DNA of 64,000 nucleotides from Acidovorax sp. FJL06 (GCF_003852545.1 NZ_QAJR01000001.1:7051-71050), one strand, 5' to 3'; shown: positions 10,593-20,441, counted from the first letter of the stretch. Program-made: numbers and translations. The notes: generated by a model not told the origin, from the letters alone.

Positions 10593-11576
10593 ATGCCCGC
10601 CCCTCCAATACGCCCCACCGCCCCGTTGCGGCTCGCACTGCTGCTGTACCCCGGCTGCATGCCGGCCGGCCTGTTTGCCACCGCCGACATGGTGCGCGCC
10701 GCCAACCTGCGCGCGCAGGCCACGGTGATCGAGGTGTGTTGGGCCGGCGTGGACCTGCAGCCCGTGCCCACCTGGCAGGGCCCGGCCCTGGCCCCCACGG
10801 TGGCGCTGGCCCAGGCGGGGGCGGATGCCGTGCTGGTGCCGGGCCTGTGGCTCTCGTCCCCCGATGGCCTGCAGGCACCGCTGCAGCAGCTGGCCCCCGT
10901 GGTCCAGGCGCTGCGCGCCCTGCCCCGCCGCACCCCGCTGTGGAGCTACTGCGCGGGTGTGGTGCTGGCCGCCGCCAGCGGCCGGCTGCGCGGCCAGGGC
11001 GCCACGGCCACCTGGTGGCTGCGCGCGGCACTGGAGCAGCAATTTGCCGCGGTGGATTGGCGCTTTGATGAGCCCCTGGTGGCCGGCCCCACCGCCACCA
11101 CCGCAGCCGGGGCCAATGGCTACCTGCCCCTGATGCTGCACGCGCTGGCCGCGCGGCTGCCCCCCGAGGCCTTGGCCGACCTGCAGGCCCTGCTGATGCT
11201 GCCGCGCCCGCGCACCACCCACCCGGCCTTCGCGGGGCACGACCTCATGGCAGTGGCCGATGCCGAGCTGCGCCGCGCCATGCTGTGGGTGCAGCGTAGC
11301 CCGGCCACCCAGCTGCGCCTGCCCGCGCTGGCCGATGCCCTGGGCCTGTCGCCACGCACGCTGGCGCGGCGGGTGCAGGCGCACACGGGCCTGTCGGCCG
11401 CGCACTGGATGCGCCGCATCAAGCTGCGCCAGGCGAGCGAGGCGCTGTGCGACACCGACCGGCCCTTGAAGCGCATCGCCGAAGACCTGGGCTTTGCCAA
11501 CGAAACCGGCCTGCACCGCGCCTTCCGCCAGGCCACGGGGCAGACGCCGCTGGCCTACCGCATGGCCCGGCGCTGA
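10593..11576 (+). CDS. GlxA-family AraC-type transcription regulator
   Basis: A 327-residue protein. The N-terminal half is a DJ-1/PfpI-like domain (LALLLYPGCMPAGLFATADMV at the start, and SYCAGVVLAAASGRL in place of the nucleophile elbow). The C-terminal 100 residues are a double AraC HTH (LPALADALGLSPRTLARRVQ and LKRIAEDLGFANETGLHRAFR). Chosen start is ATG 10593; an upstream in-frame ATG (10536) lies in the shared promoter. It is divergent from the MBL hydrolase gene, 122 bp apart, and is likely its regulator. Ligand unknown. Confidence 0.85.
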   Translation: MPAPPIRPTAPLRLALLLYPGCMPAGLFATADMVRAANLRAQATVIEVCWAGVDLQPVPTWQGPALAPTVALAQAGADAVLVPGLWLSSPDGLQAPLQQLAPVVQALRALPRRTPLWSYCAGVVLAAASGRLRGQGATATWWLRAALEQQFAAVDWRFDEPLVAGPTATTAAGANGYLPLMLHALAARLPPEALADLQALLMLPRPRTTHPAFAGHDLMAVADAELRRAMLWVQRSPATQLRLPALADALGLSPRTLARRVQAHTGLSAAHWMRRIKLRQASEALCDTDRPLKRIAEDLGFANETGLHRAFRQATGQTPLAYRMARR

Positions 11577-11782
11577 CGGGGTGTGGCAGGGGGCGGAACG
11601 CCCCGTTCAAGGAAGAATGCGCACGCCGGCCTGGGCGGCATCGAGGGCCTGACCAACTCCGGCCTGGCGCACCGACCTTCGTGCGGGCGGACGGGTTGCA
11701 CGGCCAGTGGCAGCAGGCACCAGCCCACAGCGGGTATCTTTGACACCCCGGCGCCTTCGGGCGCCCTGCCAGGAGCCGCCCC

Positions 11783-12628
11783 ATGCCTTCGCCTTTTGAT
11801 GCCGCCCCGTCCTCCTTTGCGCAACGCCTGCGCCCTTGGCAGCCCACAGACAAGGGCCTGTCGCTGGACGACCTCGACCCCGGCGCCAAGCCGTTCTCGC
11901 TGGGCGACAAGGCCCGCGACAAGGCCGCCGTGGAAGCGCTGGCGCTGGAGCTGGACACCCTGCAGAACCTGTTCTACGCCGACAAGCGCTACAAGCTGCT
12001 GGTGGTGCTGCAGGGCACCGACACCTCGGGCAAGGACGGCACCATCCGGGGCGTGTTCGGCCGCATGAGCGCCCTCGGGGTGCACGCCGTGGGCTGGAAG
12101 GCCCCCACCGAGACCGAACTGGCGCACGACTACCTCTGGCGCATCCACCAGCAGGTGCCGCCGGCGGGCGACATCACGGTGTTCAACCGCAGCCACTACG
12201 AGGACGTGCTGGTGCCCGTGGTCAACGGCTGGATCACGCCCGAACAGCACCAGCAGCGGCTGGCGCACCTCAATGCGTTTGAACGCATGCTCAGCGAGAC
12301 GGGCACCATCGTGCTCAAGTTCCTGCTGCACATCAGCGCCGACGAACAGCGCCAGCGCCTGCAGGAGCGGCTGGACGACCCGGCCAAGCGCTGGAAATTC
12401 AGCCTGGGCGACATCGCGGTGCGCAAGCAATGGGCCGAGTACCGCCGGGCCTACGACACCTTGCTCCATGCCACGCACACCCCCTGGGCGCCCTGGACCA
12501 TCGTTCCCGCCGACTCCAAGACCCACCGCAACCTGATGATCGCCACGGTGCTGCGCGAGGTGCTGCAAAGCCTGGACCTGCGCGCCCCCGCAGGCGACCC
12601 GTCGCTGGCGCACCTGCGGGTCGAATGA
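11783..12628 (+). CDS. ppk2: Polyphosphate kinase 2 family protein
   Basis: A 281-residue PPK2. The P-loop is LQGTDTSGKDGTIRG (Lys84), followed by the FNRSHYEDVLVPVV segment and an Arg/Lys-rich lid (AKRWKFSLGDIAVRKQW). The family moves phosphate between polyphosphate and nucleotides; this size with one domain fits class I or class III enzymes that act on ADP or AMP. AGGAG lies 9 nt before ATG 11783. It stands alone, with gdhA downstream on the same strand after 148 bp. The subclass cannot be settled by eye. Confidence 0.9.
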   Translation: MPSPFDAAPSSFAQRLRPWQPTDKGLSLDDLDPGAKPFSLGDKARDKAAVEALALELDTLQNLFYADKRYKLLVVLQGTDTSGKDGTIRGVFGRMSALGVHAVGWKAPTETELAHDYLWRIHQQVPPAGDITVFNRSHYEDVLVPVVNGWITPEQHQQRLAHLNAFERMLSETGTIVLKFLLHISADEQRQRLQERLDDPAKRWKFSLGDIAVRKQWAEYRRAYDTLLHATHTPWAPWTIVPADSKTHRNLMIATVLREVLQSLDLRAPAGDPSLAHLRVE

Positions 12629-12776
12629 CGCCCTGCTTTTGCTGCAATGCCGCATGAACATGGGCTTTCCCATGGTTATGCATTAATTGCATAGCACTCA
12701 AACACTCCGGCCTTGGACAGACTTTCGGGGCAGGCATAAGCTTCGCGGCTTGAACTGATCCCACAAGGAATTCACC

Positions 12777-14096
12777 ATGTCCTCATCCACCGGCGCACCC
12801 GCCGCCACCCCTGCAGGCGCCGTGCACACCCTGCCCTCCTACCTGCAGGCCGACCACCTCGGCCCCTGGGGCAACTACCTGCAGCAGGTTGATCGCGTCA
12901 CGCCCTACCTGGGCAGCCTGGCCCGCTGGGTGGAAACGCTCAAGCGCCCCAAGCGCATCCTGATCGTGGACGTGCCCATCGAGCTGGACAACGGCACCAT
13001 CGCCCACTACGAAGGCTACCGCGTGCAGCACAACCTGAGCCGCGGCCCCGGCAAGGGCGGCGTGCGTTTTCACCAGGACGTGACGCTGTCGGAAGTGATG
13101 GCCCTGTCGGCCTGGATGTCGGTGAAGAACGCAGCTGTGAACGTGCCCTACGGCGGCGCCAAGGGCGGTATCCGCGTGGACCCCAAGAAGCTGTCGATGG
13201 GTGAGCTGGAGCGCCTCACGCGCCGCTACACCAGCGAAATCGGCCTGCTGATCGGCCCGTCCAAGGACATCCCCGCACCCGACGTGAACACCAACGGCCA
13301 GATCATGGCCTGGATGATGGACACCTACTCCATGAACGTGGGCGCCACCGCCACCGGCGTGGTCACTGGCAAGCCCGTGGACCTGGGCGGCTCGCTGGGC
13401 CGTGTGGAAGCCACCGGCCGTGGCGTGTACACCGTGGGTGTGGAAGCCGCCAAGCTGACCGGCCTGGCGCTGGAAGGCGCCCGTGTGGCGGTGCAGGGCT
13501 TTGGCAACGTGGGGGGCATTGCGGCCAAGCTGTTTGCCGAAGCGGGTGCCAAGGTGGTGGCCGTGCAGGACCACACCGGCACCATCTTCAACGGCCAGGG
13601 CCTGGATGTGCCCGCGCTGCTGGCCCATGTGAAAACGCGTGGTGGCGTGGGCGGCTTTGCCGGCGCCGATGTGATGAAGGCCGAGGAGTTCTGGGCGGTG
13701 GACTGCGAGATCCTGATCCCCGCCGCACTCGAAGGCCAGATCACCAAGGACAACGCGGGCCAGATCAAGGCCAAGCTCGTGATCGAAGGCGCCAATGGCC
13801 CCACGACCACCGAGGCCGACGACATCCTGCACGACAAGGGCGTGCTGGTGCTGCCCGACGTGATCGCCAACGCGGGCGGCGTGACGGTGAGCTATTTTGA
13901 ATGGGTGCAGGACTTCTCCAGCTTCTTCTGGAGCGAAGACGAGATCAACGCGCGCCTGGTGCGCATCATGCAAGAGGCCTTTGCGGGCATCTGGCAAGTG
14001 GCGCAAGAGCACAAGGTGAGCCTGCGCACCGCCACCTTCATCGTGGCCTGCAAGCGCATCCTGCACGCGCGCGAAATGCGCGGTCTGTACCCCTGA
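12777..14096 (+). CDS. gdhA: Glutamate dehydrogenase (Glu/Leu/Phe/Val family)
   Basis: A 439-residue hexameric-type dehydrogenase interconverting glutamate and 2-oxoglutarate. The substrate domain has [10 protein letters not shown], the catalytic lysine motif PYGGAKGGI, and APDVNTN with the catalytic Asp. The Rossmann domain has GFGNVGG (about 240-246). AAGGA precedes the ATG by 8 nt. A strong terminator follows at 14172-14211. The upstream gap (12629-12776) contains an ATGCATTAATTGCAT near-palindrome and no gene. NAD or NADP preference was not judged. Confidence 0.95.
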   Translation: MSSSTGAPAATPAGAVHTLPSYLQADHLGPWGNYLQQVDRVTPYLGSLARWVETLKRPKRILIVDVPIELDNGTIAHYEGYRVQHNLSRGPGKGGVRFHQDVTLSEVMALSAWMSVKNAAVNVPYGGAKGGIRVDPKKLSMGELERLTRRYTSEIGLLIGPSKDIPAPDVNTNGQIMAWMMDTYSMNVGATATGVVTGKPVDLGGSLGRVEATGRGVYTVGVEAAKLTGLALEGARVAVQGFGNVGGIAAKLFAEAGAKVVAVQDHTGTIFNGQGLDVPALLAHVKTRGGVGGFAGADVMKAEEFWAVDCEILIPAALEGQITKDNAGQIKAKLVIEGANGPTTTEADDILHDKGVLVLPDVIANAGGVTVSYFEWVQDFSSFFWSEDEINARLVRIMQEAFAGIWQVAQEHKVSLRTATFIVACKRILHAREMRGLYP

Positions 14097-14171
14097 CCCA
14101 CTGCCGCGGCCCGAGCGCCGCTGCCGCCTTTTTTGCAACCCTGCCCCACCCGGGCCGGGCCCCTGCACTGC

Positions 14172-14213
14172 AAAACCGCCAGCCGCCGCGATCCGGCCCT
14201 GGCGGTTTTTCTT
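14172..14213 (+). terminator. Terminator after gdhA
   Basis: Stem AAAACCGCCAG (14172-14182) with CTGGCGGTTTT (14199-14209), then TTCTTTG. The rest of the 318-bp gap to the next gene (14097-14414) shows no ORF with support; its 3' end holds GGGAGA, the ribosome binding site of the next gene. Confidence 0.85.
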
Positions 14214-14414
14214 TGTCCGTTGCACCGGCACCCGGCCTTGTTGCGCAATGGCGACGCGCGCCTGAAACACGCTGGCCGTTCAAGAGGACAAAACGACCGC
14301 ACAGCGGAATCGGAAACAACAAGATACGCGCCCATACAAATGGTCATCGCTTGCCCCGGCCGTGCGTGAAAAACTGCCTGGACTTCGCTTTCATGCCGTC
14401 TTCGGGAGATTCCG

Positions 14415-16073
14415 GTGGCCCTTCCATCCCTGCGCAGCCTGCTGGCGCGCTTTCTGCTCAGCCGCCTGCGCACCGCGCGCTCGGTGGCCCGCCTGGCGTA
14501 CCGCCTGCACCCCCGCCAACCCGCGCTCATCGACCGGCGCGGCACGCTCACCTATGCGCAGCTGCAAGACCGCGTGTACCGCCTGCAGGCCTGGATGCAG
14601 GCGCAGGGCGTGAAGCAAGGCGACGTGGTCTTCACCTGGCTGCCCGAAACCGGCGAGCAGTACGAAACCCGCCTGGCCACGTTCGAGAACGGCACCATCT
14701 TTGCCAGCTTCCACAAGCACCTGCCGGCCGAAGCGGCGCTCACGACCATGGGCCGCGTCAAGCCCACCGTCTTCATCCATGACCCGCTGCTGAGCGCGCC
14801 CATCCTGCAGGCCGTGCGCGCGCAGTTGCCCGGCTTGCGCGTGCTGGCGCTCGGTGATGAATACGAGCGCGCCCTGGCGCAGCACACCCCCTCTGCGGGA
14901 ACGGCCGAGGTGCACGAGGACGATGTGTTTGCGCTGCACATGACCTCGGGCACCACGGGCCTGCCCAAGTCCATTGGCTACAGCCACCGCAAGTACCTGG
15001 ACAGCGTGCGCCTGATCTCGCGCGCCATCGACTTCAAGCCCCCGGCCGGCGGGCGGGACGTGAACATGCTGGGCCTGCCGCTCACCGGCCCGGGCTCGGG
15101 CCTGGTGCTGCCCACGCTGCTGGCGGGCGCGGCGCTGGTCATGCCCGAGGACTTCCGCGCCACCACGCTGGCCGGGCTGGTCCAGAAGCACCGCGTGTCG
15201 CGCGCCTTCCTGTCGCCCTCGGCCATCATCGACCTGCTGGACGAGCCCACGCTGGGCCAGTACGACCTGTCATCGCTGAGCCATGTGCCCTATGGCTCGG
15301 AGATGATGCCCGCCCCCAAGATCGCCGAGGCCATCCGCCGCTTCGGGCCCATCTTCCAGCAAGGCTATGGCTGCCTGGAGGCCCTGCCCCCCATCACCTG
15401 GCTGCTGCCCCACGAGCATGTGGACGCGCAGGGCAACCCGCTGGGCAACGACATCCTCTCCACCGTGGGCCGCGTGATGCCGGGGGTGGAGGTCGTCATC
15501 CGCGACGAGCAGTTTGCGCCGCTGCCGCCCGGCCAGATGGGCCTGATCACCGTGCAGACGCCCGTGCGTTTTGACGGCTACTGGCTGGACCCCGAAAAGA
15601 CCAGCGAGACCCTGCGCGACGGCTGGGTGGTGATGGGTGACCTGGGTTATTTCGACGCCGCCGGTTACCTGCATGTGCTGGGCCGCAGCGCCGACCGCGT
15701 GGTGCGCAACGGCCAGGCGCTCAACCCGCGCGAGATCGAGGAAGTGGCGCACTGCCACCCCGCCGTGAAAGAGGCCTGCCTGGTGCAGCACGGCACCGCC
15801 GCCGTGCTGGTGGCAAGCCTGCGGCAGAGCTGGCGCCATGACCGCCGCACGCAGCCGCTGGAGCATGATCTGGCCGAATTTTTGGTGCAGCACCTGCCGC
15901 CCGAGATGCAGCCCGACGGCGTGCGCGTGGTCACCGAGATCCCGCGCAGCTTCCTCAACAAGATGCTGCGGCGCGAAGTGCGCCTGATGCTGGAGGCCGC
16001 GCTCCCCCGCAGCGGCGCGGCCCACCCGGCTGCCCCCGCCACGGCCCCCCACCTGGCGCCCGCGCACCCATGA
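14415..16073 (+). CDS. Acyl/aryl adenylate-forming ligase
   Basis: A 552-residue ANL-superfamily enzyme. Motif A3 is MTSGTTGLPKSIGYSH (about 176-191), A5 region GYGCLEALPP, A7 MGDLGYFDAAGYLHVLGRSADRVV and an A10-like PRSFLNKMLRREV with the catalytic Lys. It activates an unidentified carboxylic acid as the AMP ester, probably to a CoA thioester. Start is GTG 14415, supported by GGGAGA 5 nt upstream; no in-frame ATG lies nearby. Its stop overlaps the start of the MFS gene (ATGA), so the two are translationally coupled and may handle the same compound or lipid. Confidence 0.85.
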   Translation: MALPSLRSLLARFLLSRLRTARSVARLAYRLHPRQPALIDRRGTLTYAQLQDRVYRLQAWMQAQGVKQGDVVFTWLPETGEQYETRLATFENGTIFASFHKHLPAEAALTTMGRVKPTVFIHDPLLSAPILQAVRAQLPGLRVLALGDEYERALAQHTPSAGTAEVHEDDVFALHMTSGTTGLPKSIGYSHRKYLDSVRLISRAIDFKPPAGGRDVNMLGLPLTGPGSGLVLPTLLAGAALVMPEDFRATTLAGLVQKHRVSRAFLSPSAIIDLLDEPTLGQYDLSSLSHVPYGSEMMPAPKIAEAIRRFGPIFQQGYGCLEALPPITWLLPHEHVDAQGNPLGNDILSTVGRVMPGVEVVIRDEQFAPLPPGQMGLITVQTPVRFDGYWLDPEKTSETLRDGWVVMGDLGYFDAAGYLHVLGRSADRVVRNGQALNPREIEEVAHCHPAVKEACLVQHGTAAVLVASLRQSWRHDRRTQPLEHDLAEFLVQHLPPEMQPDGVRVVTEIPRSFLNKMLRREVRLMLEAALPRSGAAHPAAPATAPHLAPAHP

Positions 16074-17578
16074 CCGCCCCATCGCGCGCCCACCTGCCCC
16101 TGGGCACCAAGCTCGGCTACGCCGTGGGCAATGTCGGCCTGCAAATGCTGATTGCGGCCATGAGCTTTCTGCTCATGATCTTCTACACCGACGTGGCCCT
16201 GGTGCCCCCCGCCGTGGCCGGTGCGGCCCTGCTGGTGGGCAAGGTGTGGGACACCATCAACGACCCGCTGTTTGGCTGGCTGACCGACCGCACCCGCTCG
16301 CGCCACGGCCGCCACCGCGTGTACCTGATCTACGGCGCCCTGCCCCTGGCGGTGGTGGCCGCCGCCGTGTGGATGGTGCCCCCAGGCCTGAGCCCCTGGG
16401 CGGCGTTTGTGTGGATCGCCGTCACCTACACCCTGTTCGACACGGTCATGACCCTGGTGCAACTGCCCTACCAGGCCATGGCGGCCAACATGACGCAGGA
16501 CTACGACGAGCGCACCAGCCTCACGGCCTTTGCCTCCCTGGGCGCGCTACTGGGCTTTTTTGCGGGCAGCGTGCTCATGCCGGTGCTGGTGCGGGCCGCC
16601 CCGGATGCACGTACGGGCTATGCGCTGGCGGGTGCCTGCTTTGGCCTGGCGGCCGGCCTGGCCGTGGCCGTGGTGGCCTGGCGCGTGCGCGAGCCCGCCG
16701 CCGCCGGCAACGCGCCCCCCGCCGCAGAGCCCTCGGCCGCCCCGGCCTGGGCGGCGGTGCGCAGCACCCTGCGGGCCACGCTGCGCAACCGCCCGTTTGT
16801 GATGCTGGTGAGTGCTGCGGGCCTGGTGCGGCTGGGCCTGACGCTGGTGCAGGCCTCGCTCGCATATTTCGTCATCTACCAGCTGCAGGGCGACAAGGGC
16901 GATCTGCCACGCTTCATGGGCATCTTGCTCGCGGTGGTGGGCCTGTCACTGTTCGTGTGGAAGCGTGTGGTGGACCGCTGGGAGAAAAACCTCGCCTACA
17001 TCCTCGGGCTGGTCTTCTGCTGCGCAGGGCTGGTGGCACTGCACTGGGCAGGCCCGGGCCAGCAGGCCCTGGTGACCGGCATCCTGGTGGTGGTGGGCAT
17101 TGGCATGGGCGCGCACTGGATCGTGCCGTTTGCCATGGTGCCCGACACCATCGACCACGGCCACCTGCAGGCGGGCGAGCGCCAGACCGGCATGTACTAC
17201 GGCCTGTACGGCCTGGTGGACAAGCTCGCGCGCACCCTGGCCACGGTGCTGGTGGCCGGCATGCTGGAGCTGACCGGGTATGTGCCCAACGTAGCCCAGT
17301 CCGCCCAGGCGCTGCAGGGCATCACGGCCATGGCGGGGCTGCTGCCGGCGCTGTGCCTGGCGCTGGCCATCCCGCTGCTGATGGCCTACCCGATCACCCG
17401 CGCACGGCACGCGGCCCTGGTGCGCAGCGTGGGCGCAGCAGCGGCGACAGATGCGGCCAATACCGCAGGCGCGGGCGCCACGGGCCCGGCCCGCCATGCG
17501 GAGCACACCACCCGTCCTGCCTGGGAGCCCCCACGCATGGCGCCCGATGGAAGGCACGACTTCGCACACAGCCGTTAG
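16070..17578 (+). CDS. MelB-type (GPH family) MFS transporter
   Basis: A 502-residue membrane protein with about 12 helices. The N-terminal half has KVWDTINDPLFGWLTDRTRSRHGRHRVYL, the signature loop of the glycoside-pentoside-hexuronide/MelB group, with conserved Asp residues in helix 2. The last ~60 residues form an Ala/Pro-rich hydrophilic tail. The family includes sodium-coupled sugar carriers and also lysolipid or sphingolipid-type transporters. The start overlaps the ligase gene by 4 nt. Substrate unknown; the coupling to an acyl-AMP ligase hints at a lipid or organic acid rather than a sugar. Confidence 0.85.
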   Translation: MTAPSRAHLPLGTKLGYAVGNVGLQMLIAAMSFLLMIFYTDVALVPPAVAGAALLVGKVWDTINDPLFGWLTDRTRSRHGRHRVYLIYGALPLAVVAAAVWMVPPGLSPWAAFVWIAVTYTLFDTVMTLVQLPYQAMAANMTQDYDERTSLTAFASLGALLGFFAGSVLMPVLVRAAPDARTGYALAGACFGLAAGLAVAVVAWRVREPAAAGNAPPAAEPSAAPAWAAVRSTLRATLRNRPFVMLVSAAGLVRLGLTLVQASLAYFVIYQLQGDKGDLPRFMGILLAVVGLSLFVWKRVVDRWEKNLAYILGLVFCCAGLVALHWAGPGQQALVTGILVVVGIGMGAHWIVPFAMVPDTIDHGHLQAGERQTGMYYGLYGLVDKLARTLATVLVAGMLELTGYVPNVAQSAQALQGITAMAGLLPALCLALAIPLLMAYPITRARHAALVRSVGAAAATDAANTAGAGATGPARHAEHTTRPAWEPPRMAPDGRHDFAHSR

Positions 17579-17619
17579 TGGGCTGTACCCTGGCCCGGGC
17601 CTGCGCTGCGCCAGCCCCC

Positions 17620-18789
17620 TCAGGCAGACGGCGCTGGCCCCACCGGCTCGGGCGGCAACACGCCGCGCAGCGCCAGACAGAAGGGCTGGGCACACTCTGC
17701 GCGCGCTGCATACGGGCAGCCCACGGTCTCGCACAGGCCCGAATCCCCGTTGCGCGCCCGCGCGTCCTCGCGCGGCACCTGGCCGCTGGCCTGCAGCACG
17801 GCCATCTGGGTCCAGGGGTCCAGGCGCCCCGTGGCCTGCTGCAGCATGTCGCGGCCGTACACGGTGGCGGCCAGTTGCGGTTGCAGGTCCAGCACCAGCA
17901 GCGCGCTGGTGCGCGGCGCTGCAGCATCCATGCCCTGCAACACCAAGGCCATCACCCCCGATTGCAACGCCTGGCCACCGCCCGCAAAAGGCACCTGCAA
18001 CGCGCCGCCCGCAGCACCGGCGCCCGCGCCCGCGCCCGCGCCCAGGCTAGCGCCGACTTGCGCCGCCGCAGCGCCCACAGCGGCGGGCGACGCCTGGGCC
18101 GCCAGCCACGGCACCGGGGCACGCAAGGTGAGCGCCAGCCCGCGCGGCCCCTCAGGCGTCGACACCACGCCCTGGCGCACCAGCCAGGTTTGCAGCGGCG
18201 GCTGGTCGACATCCAGCGCCCCGCTCTCCAGCGCCTGCGCCATGCCAATCGGCCAGGGCTGCGCGGCCACCACGCGCTGCGGCACCCCGGCCTGGGCGGT
18301 GACCTGTGCGACCAGCGCACTCACCATGCGCAGCAGCGGTGCGCTGAGGCCCGACGCGGGCCAGGCCGTGCCACTTGTGGCGGAGGCAGCGGACGTTGCC
18401 GCATTGGCCTGCGCCGCCATGGTGGAGCCACGCGGCAGCGTCGATGCCCCCGGGGATGCAGCCTGCGCGGCGCCCTCGCCCCTTGTACCTTGCAAGCGGC
18501 CATCAGCCCCGCCCGCCCTGCGCGGGTCAAAGCCCGCAGCCAGCTGTTCGCGCGCCTGGGGCGAGATGCTGGCCTGGTCCGCCGGTGTAGGCAGCGGCCC
18601 GCCGGGCGGGCTGGGTGATGTGACCGAGGGCGGCGGCGCGCTGGGGTCGGCCGTGGGCAACGGCGAGGGTGCAGCGGGTTTGGTCTTGTCCAGCCCCAGG
18701 AGCGCCGTCTGCCGCTGCAGCGCCGCCTCGGCCAGGAACTGCGCCACGGGCGGCAGCGCGCTGCGGGAGGGGTCGATGGGAAGGGCCAT
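17620..18789 (-). CDS. Uncharacterised Ala/Pro-rich protein
   Basis: A 389-residue protein, not recognised. The first ~150 residues are low-complexity Ala/Pro/Ser with no clear signal peptide. A more ordered C-terminal part follows: PLQTWLVRQGVV, LVLDLQPQLAATVYGRDML, and a final Cys-rich tail with CETVGCPYAARAECAQPFC (five Cys). The C-terminal part faintly recalls flagellar hook-length (FliK-like) proteins, but no flagellar gene is near. ATG 18789 has no strong ribosome binding site; longer frames upstream overlap the divergent gene. Codon use looks like a genuine gene. Confidence 0.6.
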   Translation of the reverse strand: MALPIDPSRSALPPVAQFLAEAALQRQTALLGLDKTKPAAPSPLPTADPSAPPPSVTSPSPPGGPLPTPADQASISPQAREQLAAGFDPRRAGGADGRLQGTRGEGAAQAASPGASTLPRGSTMAAQANAATSAASATSGTAWPASGLSAPLLRMVSALVAQVTAQAGVPQRVVAAQPWPIGMAQALESGALDVDQPPLQTWLVRQGVVSTPEGPRGLALTLRAPVPWLAAQASPAAVGAAAAQVGASLGAGAGAGAGAAGGALQVPFAGGGQALQSGVMALVLQGMDAAAPRTSALLVLDLQPQLAATVYGRDMLQQATGRLDPWTQMAVLQASGQVPREDARARNGDSGLCETVGCPYAARAECAQPFCLALRGVLPPEPVGPAPSA

Positions 18790-18971
18790 ACGCAAGGGGC
18801 AGGGGGCGGAGGAATGCCCGATTCTGTAGCGATTCCCTCTGCATGAACAGGGTGCACCGCCGCCGCAGGCCCCCCAGGAATGCGCTCCACCGCATGGCAC
18901 AAAGTGCCATAAAGTCGAGCACCAGCGCTTTGTTCCATTCCAAGCCCGGCGGCCCCCTGCACTGCCCCACC

Positions 18972-19619
18972 ATGCCCCAGCACCCCACCGCGCCCCCTCC
19001 TCTCTTCGCAGACCCCACACCCGCGCCGCACCCCGGGGTTGCGCCCGCCCTGCTGGGCGCCGTACTGGGCTTCATGCTGCTCAGCGCCTGGGTGTTTGCC
19101 CCGCACTGGGAGCGCGCCTTCCGCTCCGACCACTCGCCCGTGTCCTGGCTGTCGGGGGCGCTGCTGCTCGCGCTCAGCGTCACGGCGCTGCGGCTGACCA
19201 GTGAGCGCGCCCTGCCCCGGTGGCTGGGCCTGTGGCTGACCCTGGCCTTTGCCGTGCTGGCGCTGGACGAACAGTTCATGCTGCACGAGCTGTGGAAGTT
19301 CCGCTGCCACGCCTGGACCGATGCCTGCCGCTGGGGCGCCGTGCGCGAGGCCCCCATGCTGGCGGTGGCCGTGGTGGGTCTGCTCACGCTGGCGTGGCTG
19401 CACCGCGCGCTGAGCCACCGCAGCACGCGCTGCCTGCTGTGGGCCGGCCTGGCCGTGGGCTGGGCCGCCATCGGCGTGGACCAGTGGCCCGAGGTGCAGC
19501 CGCACTGGCCCTGGCTGCCGGAGCTGCCGGAGTTGCTGGCCACCCTGGAAGAGGCGCTGGAGGTGCTGGCCGAAACCCTGGTGCTGGCGGCGTTGCTCAG
19601 GCAGCCGGGGCGGGGTTGA
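18972..19619 (+). CDS. Small integral membrane protein, unknown function
   Basis: A 215-residue protein with about five to six hydrophobic segments (about 22-45, 60-78, 86-104, 128-148, 155-172, 190-212). Charged, conserved-looking patches include LALDEQFMLHELWKF (about 93-107), with Asp, Glu and His in a membrane setting that could bind metal, and WPELPELLATLEEALEVLAE near the end. Not recognised. Start ATG 18972 is an inference; the gap 18790-18971 contains no other gene. Confidence 0.65.
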   Translation: MPQHPTAPPPLFADPTPAPHPGVAPALLGAVLGFMLLSAWVFAPHWERAFRSDHSPVSWLSGALLLALSVTALRLTSERALPRWLGLWLTLAFAVLALDEQFMLHELWKFRCHAWTDACRWGAVREAPMLAVAVVGLLTLAWLHRALSHRSTRCLLWAGLAVGWAAIGVDQWPEVQPHWPWLPELPELLATLEEALEVLAETLVLAALLRQPGRG

Positions 19620-19756
19620 AAGGCGCGCCATGAAGCGCCATGCCGCAACGGCCCCGCCCTTCGGATTCGCCGGGAACTTGATTACGATCGTCCAGCGGCC
19701 GCTTGAACCGGCTCGAACGGGCAACCCCCTTTCACTCTTCATTCATGAGGCATCGC

Positions 19757-20398
19757 ATGCGCTACGTCCGATCCAAGGGGGCCACGCTCCTTCTCCTCGC
19801 TGCCTCTGCTGGAGCATGGGCCCAAACGCAGGAGTTTTCCGCTCCAGCGGCGGCCATCTCTGCGCTGTTTCCGAGCCAGAAATTCGTCGAATGGACATCC
19901 GCTGCGGGTGATTGGAACGGCGATGGCGTCCCGGACCTCGCCTTGATCCTGGCCGAGACGGACGGGCCCGTGGACAGGCCGCTGGAGATACGCCTGCTGG
20001 TCCTGGCCGGCGTACCCGGTGGGAAATACGCCCCGCTGTCCGCGTCTTCCCGCTATTGCAGCGCGCAGAAGTTCTACAACCTCGAAGCGAAGGGCACGTC
20101 ACTGCTCGTGACCGCCGTCCACAAGGCAGAGGGCGACACCCTGGCCACCAGCACGCTGCAGTTCCGCTTCAGCCAGAAGCTCCATGATTTCGAGCTGATC
20201 GGCAAGGAAGACCTGTGGGAGTCGCAGGCCCAGGAGTACGGCAGAACCAGCGTCAACTATCTGACCGGCAAGCTCGTCGCCTACGAACGGGTGAAGGGCC
20301 GCGTCAAGGCCACCAAGGAGAAACGCTTTGAGGTTCCTCGGTTGGCCCGCCTGAACGGATGGGACTGCAACAGCTACGACGACGGCGTGCCAAATTGA
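19757..20398 (+). CDS. Secreted protein with FG-GAP-like calcium loop
   Basis: A 213-residue protein with a clear signal peptide (MRYVRSKGATLLLLAASAGAWAQ, cut after AWA). The mature part has DWNGDGVPDLAL, a DxDGDxxxD-type calcium loop as in FG-GAP or EF-hand-like repeats. No enzyme motif is visible. ATG 19757 has GAGG 7 nt upstream and was preferred over ATG 19745. It is convergent with the SH3 protein at 20442, which has a comparable calcium loop near its C-terminus. Function unknown. Confidence 0.7.
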   Translation: MRYVRSKGATLLLLAASAGAWAQTQEFSAPAAAISALFPSQKFVEWTSAAGDWNGDGVPDLALILAETDGPVDRPLEIRLLVLAGVPGGKYAPLSASSRYCSAQKFYNLEAKGTSLLVTAVHKAEGDTLATSTLQFRFSQKLHDFELIGKEDLWESQAQEYGRTSVNYLTGKLVAYERVKGRVKATKEKRFEVPRLARLNGWDCNSYDDGVPN

Positions 20399-20441
20399 GG
20401 CCCCGGCCGCTGTCGATGGGCCGGTGGCACGGCAGCACCGC

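Noticed and set aside
9828-11516. 562-codon minus-strand frame spanning the MBL and AraC genes
   Set aside because: Covers parts of two better-supported genes in other frames and has Arg/Pro/Gly-rich shadow composition.
16246-18618. 790-codon plus-strand frame through the MFS gene and beyond
   Set aside because: Out of frame with the clear transporter and then antisense to the 17620-18789 gene; Arg/Gly/Ala/Pro-rich shadow.
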